Assembly: GCA_036985955.1 (NCBI GenBank) | Contig: BTQQ01000059.1 | Span: 1 to 10,397, forward strand | Reading direction: 5' to 3' | Source: JAUZQZ01 sp036985955 | GTDB taxonomy: Bacteria > Pseudomonadota > Zetaproteobacteria > Mariprofundales > Mariprofundaceae | Length of the DNA stretch: 10,397 nt | In this document: positions 7,133 to 10,397 of the stretch, piece by piece | Layout of the letters: each line of letters starts with the position of its first letter | How positions within the stretch are numbered: the stretch's first letter is position 1 | The notes under the pieces: generated by a model | The model's database searches: none | The model's input: the letters and a program-made list of their open reading frames with translations, nothing else | Told to the model about the DNA's origin: nothing | Position numbers and translations under genes: made by a program

Positions 7133-7393
7133 CTATACTTCTTCATCTCCGGCTGCTTCCGCTGCCATCAGGCGCTGGCGCTCACGCTCATCAAGATCAT
7201 ACACCGCCTCCCATGTGATAAGCCCGTCGCCCAGTTCCTTCAGCGCTTGTACCGCAGGTTTGTGTATTTCTTCATCTTCAACGACGGGCGGCATGCCTTT
7301 TAACAACTGGCGTGCCCGGTGTGTTGCCAGCAGCACCATCTCAAAGCGGTTCGGGTAATAACGGATACAATCTTCAACAGTCACGCGTGCCAT
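7133..7393 (-). CDS. rpoZ: RNA polymerase omega subunit
   Basis: This 86-residue protein is the omega subunit, which helps fold and hold beta-prime in RNA polymerase and, in E. coli, forms part of a ppGpp-binding site. The N-terminus MARVTVEDC, then NRFEMVLLATHRARQLL (about 15-31) in place of the usual NRFELV-AA-RARQL, and an acidic, alanine-rich tail are typical in both order and length. The ATG at 7393 is preferred over the in-frame TTG at 7402, because AGGAGG (7405-7410) would be only 2 nt from the TTG but 11 nt from the ATG. The gene is followed by spoT after 63 nt and is probably the first gene of the operon. In many relatives gmk precedes rpoZ; here a divergent mutL does instead, so rpoZ must have its own promoter in the 7394-7496 gap. 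Confidence 0.96.
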   Translation of the reverse strand: MARVTVEDCIRYYPNRFEMVLLATHRARQLLKGMPPVVEDEEIHKPAVQALKELGDGLITWEAVYDLDERERQRLMAAEAAGDEEV

Positions 7394-7496
7394 ATTTATC
7401 AATACCTCCTGAAAGTATCTCCAATCTTAGCCCGGATTATGCATAAATGCTACCGAGCCCTTGCCTGTTTCTGTCTCTTCATGGTGAAATAGCGGG
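7394..7496. promoter_or_regulatory. Divergent promoter region between rpoZ and mutL
   Basis: This 103-nt gap must drive rpoZ (minus) and mutL (plus). It holds the perfect palindrome TTATGCATAA (7437-7446). On the minus strand this gives CATAAT (7441-7436), a 5/6 match to the -10 consensus, about 36 nt upstream of the rpoZ ATG, though no good -35 is seen. On the plus strand it gives CATAAA (7442-7447). A second plus-strand candidate is TTGCCT (7461-7466), a 17-nt spacer and TGAAAT (7484-7489), 4/6 matches each; it would start transcription nearly at the mutL ATG. The existence of a promoter region follows from gene layout; the exact elements are tentative. Confidence 0.5.
7405..7410 (-). promoter_or_regulatory. 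Ribosome-binding site of rpoZ
   Basis: A full AGGAGG on the minus strand, 11 nt before the ATG at 7393. It lies only 2 nt from the alternative TTG start, which rules that start out. Confidence 0.75.
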
Positions 7497-9305
7497 ATGT
7501 CTGACCCGATCACTTCCATCATTCATGTCCTGCCCCCTGCCGTAGCCAATCAGATTGCGGCTGGCGAAGTGGTGGAACGTCCGTCCTCCATCGTTAAGGA
7601 ACTGGTGGAAAACAGTATGGATGCGGGCGCGGCGCATATCCGTGTGCGAATCGGGCAGGCGGGCAAGAAGCTGATTGAAGTGGATGATGATGGTTGTGGC
7701 ATGTCCGATGCCGATGCGCGGCTTTCGCTCAAGCGCCATGCCACCAGCAAGATCTCGACGGCTGAAGAATTGCATACCATTGCCAGCCATGGTTTTCGCG
7801 GCGAGGCGCTGCCTTCCATTGCCGCCGTGAGCCGGTTGGAAATGCATACTGCGCTGAAGGGCGCTTCAGCAGGCACCGAGGTTACCCTGGAAGGCGCATC
7901 GGAAGCCAGTTCCCAACCTGCGCCACCCAGACACGGGACGCGGGTGCGTGTTCGTGATCTGTTTTTCAATACCCCCGCACGTCTTCGGTTTCTGCGCACG
8001 GATCGCACGGAAGAGGCGGTAATTATGGAAACGCTTCGCGCTCTGGCGTTAGCCAACGGGGAGATTGGTTTGCGGCTGGAATGCGATGGCAGGCAGCGGC
8101 TGGATGTGCCCGCCGGGCAAACGCGCGAGGAACGTGTCAGTGCAATCATGGGGACGGAATTCACCGCGAACCAGTATCCCTGTCATCTGGAGCATGACGG
8201 CACCCATGTGGATGGCTTCTTCGGCCTGCCAACACATCATCACCGCAATGCCAAACGTATGCATTTTTTTATTAACGGGCGCGTGGTGCATGACAAACAA
8301 CTCATCTCGGCACTGAAAGCAGGATACCGGGACGTACTGTTCCATGACCGGTTTCCACAGGCTGTCGTATGGATTGAGATGGATCCGGCGGAGGTGGATG
8401 TCAACGTCCACCCGGCCAAACGTGAAGTGCGTTTCAGAAAGCCTCAGGATGTGCGCGCGGCAGTCATTGCGTGCGCACGCGCAGCCATTGAGAGAATGGG
8501 GCAAACCGTTTCGTCATCACCGGCCCGGCAGGCATTGCAAGCCATGCATACCTCCACCCGGCCGCAATCTCGTCCTGCATCCATGGTGCGTCCCCACACG
8601 CCACACCAACATGCTCCGGCTGATACCGCCACGCTACGCAACCTGTTTTCCGCGCCCCATGTTGTTGATGGCGTAGCTGAATCCCCCACTCCTGAATATC
8701 GGCTACAGACTGAACAAACACTCAACCTGGGCATGCCGCTGGCGCAGATTCACCGTTGTTATATTCTGGCACAAACGGATGACGGCGTGGTGCTGGTGGA
8801 CCAGCATGCGGCAGCAGAGCGGATTCGTTACGAAAAATTCAAATGCCAATTACTGCAAGGAACACTGGCCCGGCAAAGCCTGCTCACGCCTGCCATATGG
8901 CAACCGGATACGAAAACAAGCGCATGGTTACACGATTATACCGATGAACTGACGCACTTCGGATTTGAGGTTGAGGCAAAAGGTGAGGAACGTTTTGCCA
9001 TTATCGCCATGCCTGCCATGGTGCGTGATGAAGCACCTGTGGCGCTTGTCTCGGAACTGGTTGAATCCATCATGTGCATCGGAACTGATGCCGAAGGGTA
9101 TGGACGCATTCTGGAACGCTGGCTGGGCAATCGAGCTTGCAAAAGTTCCATCAAATCAGGGCGCGTTCTGGGGCCGGAAGAACAGGAGGCTCTTCTTCGC
9201 AAAATGGAGGAAACACCGAACATCGCCCAGTGCAATCACGGGCGTCCAACCTATGTGAAGTTATCCCTGAGCGAACTGGAACGCCTGTTCGGGCGTAAGG
9301 AGTGA
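7497..9305 (+). CDS. mutL: DNA mismatch repair protein MutL, endonuclease-type
   Basis: This 602-residue protein is MutL, which links mismatch recognition by MutS to strand removal. The N-terminal GHKL ATPase domain has AAGEVVERPSSIVKELVENSMDAGA, with E35 and N39 matching E. coli E29 and N33, DDDGCGM (63-69), RHATSKI (80-86) and GFRGEALPSIAAVS (99-112). A variable linker (about 340-395) leads to the C-terminal dimerisation domain. That domain carries DQHAAAERIRYE (435-446), an exact DQHA-x2-E-x4-E metal/endonuclease motif, plus ACK-SIKSGR and CNHGRPT (579-585), where most homologues have CPHGRP. E. coli MutL lacks this motif and relies on MutH; this protein probably nicks DNA itself. The ATG at 7497 adds six residues relative to E. 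coli and has no clear ribosome-binding site. The stop overlaps the annotated miaA start. Confidence 0.98.
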   Translation: MSDPITSIIHVLPPAVANQIAAGEVVERPSSIVKELVENSMDAGAAHIRVRIGQAGKKLIEVDDDGCGMSDADARLSLKRHATSKISTAEELHTIASHGFRGEALPSIAAVSRLEMHTALKGASAGTEVTLEGASEASSQPAPPRHGTRVRVRDLFFNTPARLRFLRTDRTEEAVIMETLRALALANGEIGLRLECDGRQRLDVPAGQTREERVSAIMGTEFTANQYPCHLEHDGTHVDGFFGLPTHHHRNAKRMHFFINGRVVHDKQLISALKAGYRDVLFHDRFPQAVVWIEMDPAEVDVNVHPAKREVRFRKPQDVRAAVIACARAAIERMGQTVSSSPARQALQAMHTSTRPQSRPASMVRPHTPHQHAPADTATLRNLFSAPHVVDGVAESPTPEYRLQTEQTLNLGMPLAQIHRCYILAQTDDGVVLVDQHAAAERIRYEKFKCQLLQGTLARQSLLTPAIWQPDTKTSAWLHDYTDELTHFGFEVEAKGEERFAIIAMPAMVRDEAPVALVSELVESIMCIGTDAEGYGRILERWLGNRACKSSIKSGRVLGPEEQEALLRKMEETPNIAQCNHGRPTYVKLSLSELERLFGRKE

Positions 9306-10243
9306 GGAACAGTCTGAACACATCGTCTGAACAAGCCCTGCATGCCGTTGCCCTGATGGGGCCGACGGGAACGGGCAAATCTTCTCTGGCTATGCACATC
9401 GCGGAAGCGTGTAACAGTGCCATTGTGTGCTGCGATTCCATGCAGATATATCAAGAACTGAATATCGGTACAGCCAAAGCCAGCATTGAAGAACAATCGC
9501 GCGTACCGCATTTCATGCTGGATTGTTGCGAGTTGCCTGATTCATTTTCCGCCGCGCGCTGGGCCAAACATGCGGCAACGGCCATTCGAAAGGAAAATCG
9601 GGCCGGACGGATTCCGTTGATTGCCGGTGGCACGGGACTGTACCTGAAGGCATTGACCGAAGGTTTCTCCGAAATTCCGCCGGAGCAGGCAGGTGTGCGT
9701 GAAAAATTAGAGCATCTCCGCAAAGTACAGGGAACCTCAGGCTTATACCGAATCCTTCAGGAAAAAGATGGGGACATGGCAAAACGCCTTGAACCGGGCG
9801 ACACCCAACGCATCATGCGCGCCCTGTGTGTGTTCGAAAGCACGGGCAAACCCTTGAGCGCATGGCAGGCACAAGGCGGGACAAGCAAGCCTGAAATTCA
9901 TTGTCCGGTCTACGTTCTGGACATGCCACGCGACGCCTTGCGTCAGCGTATTGCGTGCAGGTTTCAGGACATGCTGGACGCCGGATGGCTGGAAGAGGTC
10001 CAGTGGCTTGATTCATTGCATCTGGCTGGCACGCATCCAGCGATGCGTGCCGTGGGCTACCGCCAATTGCTGGCGCATGTACGTGGGGAGTGTCCGTTGC
10101 CGGAAGCCATTGGTGCAGGCATCACGGCCACGCGGCGCTATGCCAAGCGCCAGCGCACATGGTTTACCCATCAAACACCGGATGCGGTGTGGGGTAACGC
10201 GGATCAACTTGCACCACGCATCATCGAGGCATTGCAAACATGA
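9302..10243 (+). CDS. miaA: tRNA dimethylallyltransferase MiaA
   Basis: This 313-residue enzyme transfers the dimethylallyl group from DMAPP to N6 of A37 in tRNAs reading UNN codons. The P-loop GPTGTGKS (20-27), DSMQIYQELNIGTAKAS (45-61), IAGGTGLYLKALTEG (about 107-121), RIMRALCVFESTGKPLS, the AGWLEEV helix and the C-terminal AVGYRQLL ... RRYAKRQRTWF block are diagnostic. Length is usual. mutL-miaA order is conserved in many proteobacteria. The start is uncertain: the GTG at 9302 overlaps the mutL stop by 4 nt, but the only good ribosome-binding sequence, AAGGAG (9297-9302), overlaps that same GTG. A CTG at 9314 lies 11 nt after it and would give a protein four residues shorter. The next in-frame ATG (9356) lies right before the P-loop and would remove the first beta strand. 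The GTG is kept as a conservative choice. Confidence 0.97.
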   Translation: MRNSLNTSSEQALHAVALMGPTGTGKSSLAMHIAEACNSAIVCCDSMQIYQELNIGTAKASIEEQSRVPHFMLDCCELPDSFSAARWAKHAATAIRKENRAGRIPLIAGGTGLYLKALTEGFSEIPPEQAGVREKLEHLRKVQGTSGLYRILQEKDGDMAKRLEPGDTQRIMRALCVFESTGKPLSAWQAQGGTSKPEIHCPVYVLDMPRDALRQRIACRFQDMLDAGWLEEVQWLDSLHLAGTHPAMRAVGYRQLLAHVRGECPLPEAIGAGITATRRYAKRQRTWFTHQTPDAVWGNADQLAPRIIEALQT

Positions 10244-10397
10244 GCGGATTATGGGAAACACCACAGGACAGGGACACGGCGATTTCAATCCATCCCGAAT
10301 TGGTCAGCTTAAAGCGAGGACCGCATGTCTGGCATGCGCGTGCTGAAGAATTCGACCAGTTGGTCATGGCCAGCAATTGTGATTTGCATGATTCCAT
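10240..10397 (+). CDS. Start of a further gene, possibly GTPase HflX (partial)
   Basis: An ATG at 10240 overlaps the miaA stop (ATGA) and opens a frame that stays open for 52 codons to the window edge. The peptide begins MSGLWETPQDRD and includes AISIHPELVSLKRG and RAEEFDQLVMASNCDLHDS. The AISIHPEL strand followed by an EEF-LV helix faintly resembles the N-terminal domain of HflX, a ribosome-associated GTPase that follows miaA (usually after hfq) in many gammaproteobacteria. No GTPase motif is reached within the window, so the identity is a guess from position and weak similarity. It is clearly not Hfq. That the frame is a real gene is well supported by the 4-nt overlap and lack of stops. Confidence 0.6.
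   Translation, partial: MSGLWETPQDRDTAISIHPELVSLKRGPHVWHARAEEFDQLVMASNCDLHDS

Noticed and set aside
7394..7402. TTG start for rpoZ at 7402
   Set aside because: It lies only 2 nt from AGGAGG, and omega subunits typically begin MARVTVEDC, which matches the ATG at 7393.
7550..8164. Minus-strand open frame (204 codons)
   Set aside because: It is the antisense shadow of the MutL ATPase domain, with a low-complexity Ser/Arg-rich peptide.
10240..10397. hfq directly after miaA
   Set aside because: The peptide after miaA has no resemblance to the Hfq Sm motifs, so the common miaA-hfq order is not seen here.

Overview
The window looks like chromosomal DNA from a proteobacterium, most probably a gammaproteobacterium. 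The basis is gene content and order: rpoZ-spoT-ridA on the minus strand and mutL-miaA on the plus strand, all intact and most similar by eye to gammaproteobacterial versions. No species can be named from the sequence alone. Coding density is very high, and no stretch over about 105 bases lacks a gene. I see no rRNA, tRNA, CRISPR array, insertion sequence or phage gene.

Layout. A divergent promoter region near 7394-7496 splits the window. To its left, reading leftwards on the minus strand, come rpoZ (RNA polymerase omega), spoT ((p)ppGpp synthetase/hydrolase), ridA (enamine/imine deaminase), a 753-residue fusion of a GT4 glycosyltransferase with a C-terminal domain of unknown role, a second shorter GT4 glycosyltransferase, and a GH130 glycoside phosphorylase/hydrolase-like enzyme that runs off the left edge. 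To its right, on the plus strand, come mutL (mismatch repair, with the endonuclease motif intact), miaA (tRNA isopentenyl transferase) and the first 52 codons of another gene, possibly hflX.

How the genes fit together. rpoZ-spoT-ridA is a familiar housekeeping string, but its usual neighbours gmk (upstream) and recG (downstream) are missing here. Downstream of ridA sits a three-gene glycan module. The first glycosyltransferase overlaps ridA by 8 nt and the GH130 gene overlaps the second glycosyltransferase by 1 nt, so translation is probably coupled at both junctions. A strong 11-bp hairpin with a short U-run lies between the two glycosyltransferase genes. The two glycosyltransferases are paralogues that share a CGIATF N-terminus and an SGTLA motif. 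With GH130 they suggest synthesis and turnover of a small glycan or glycoside, possibly mannose-based, placed directly behind the stringent-response gene. That module is the least described part of the window and the best candidate for a new system; its product and function are inferred, not shown.

Other points: several ribosome-binding sites sit unusually far (11-12 nt) from the chosen start codons, the miaA start is ambiguous, and a perfect TTATGCATAA palindrome lies in the divergent promoter region.
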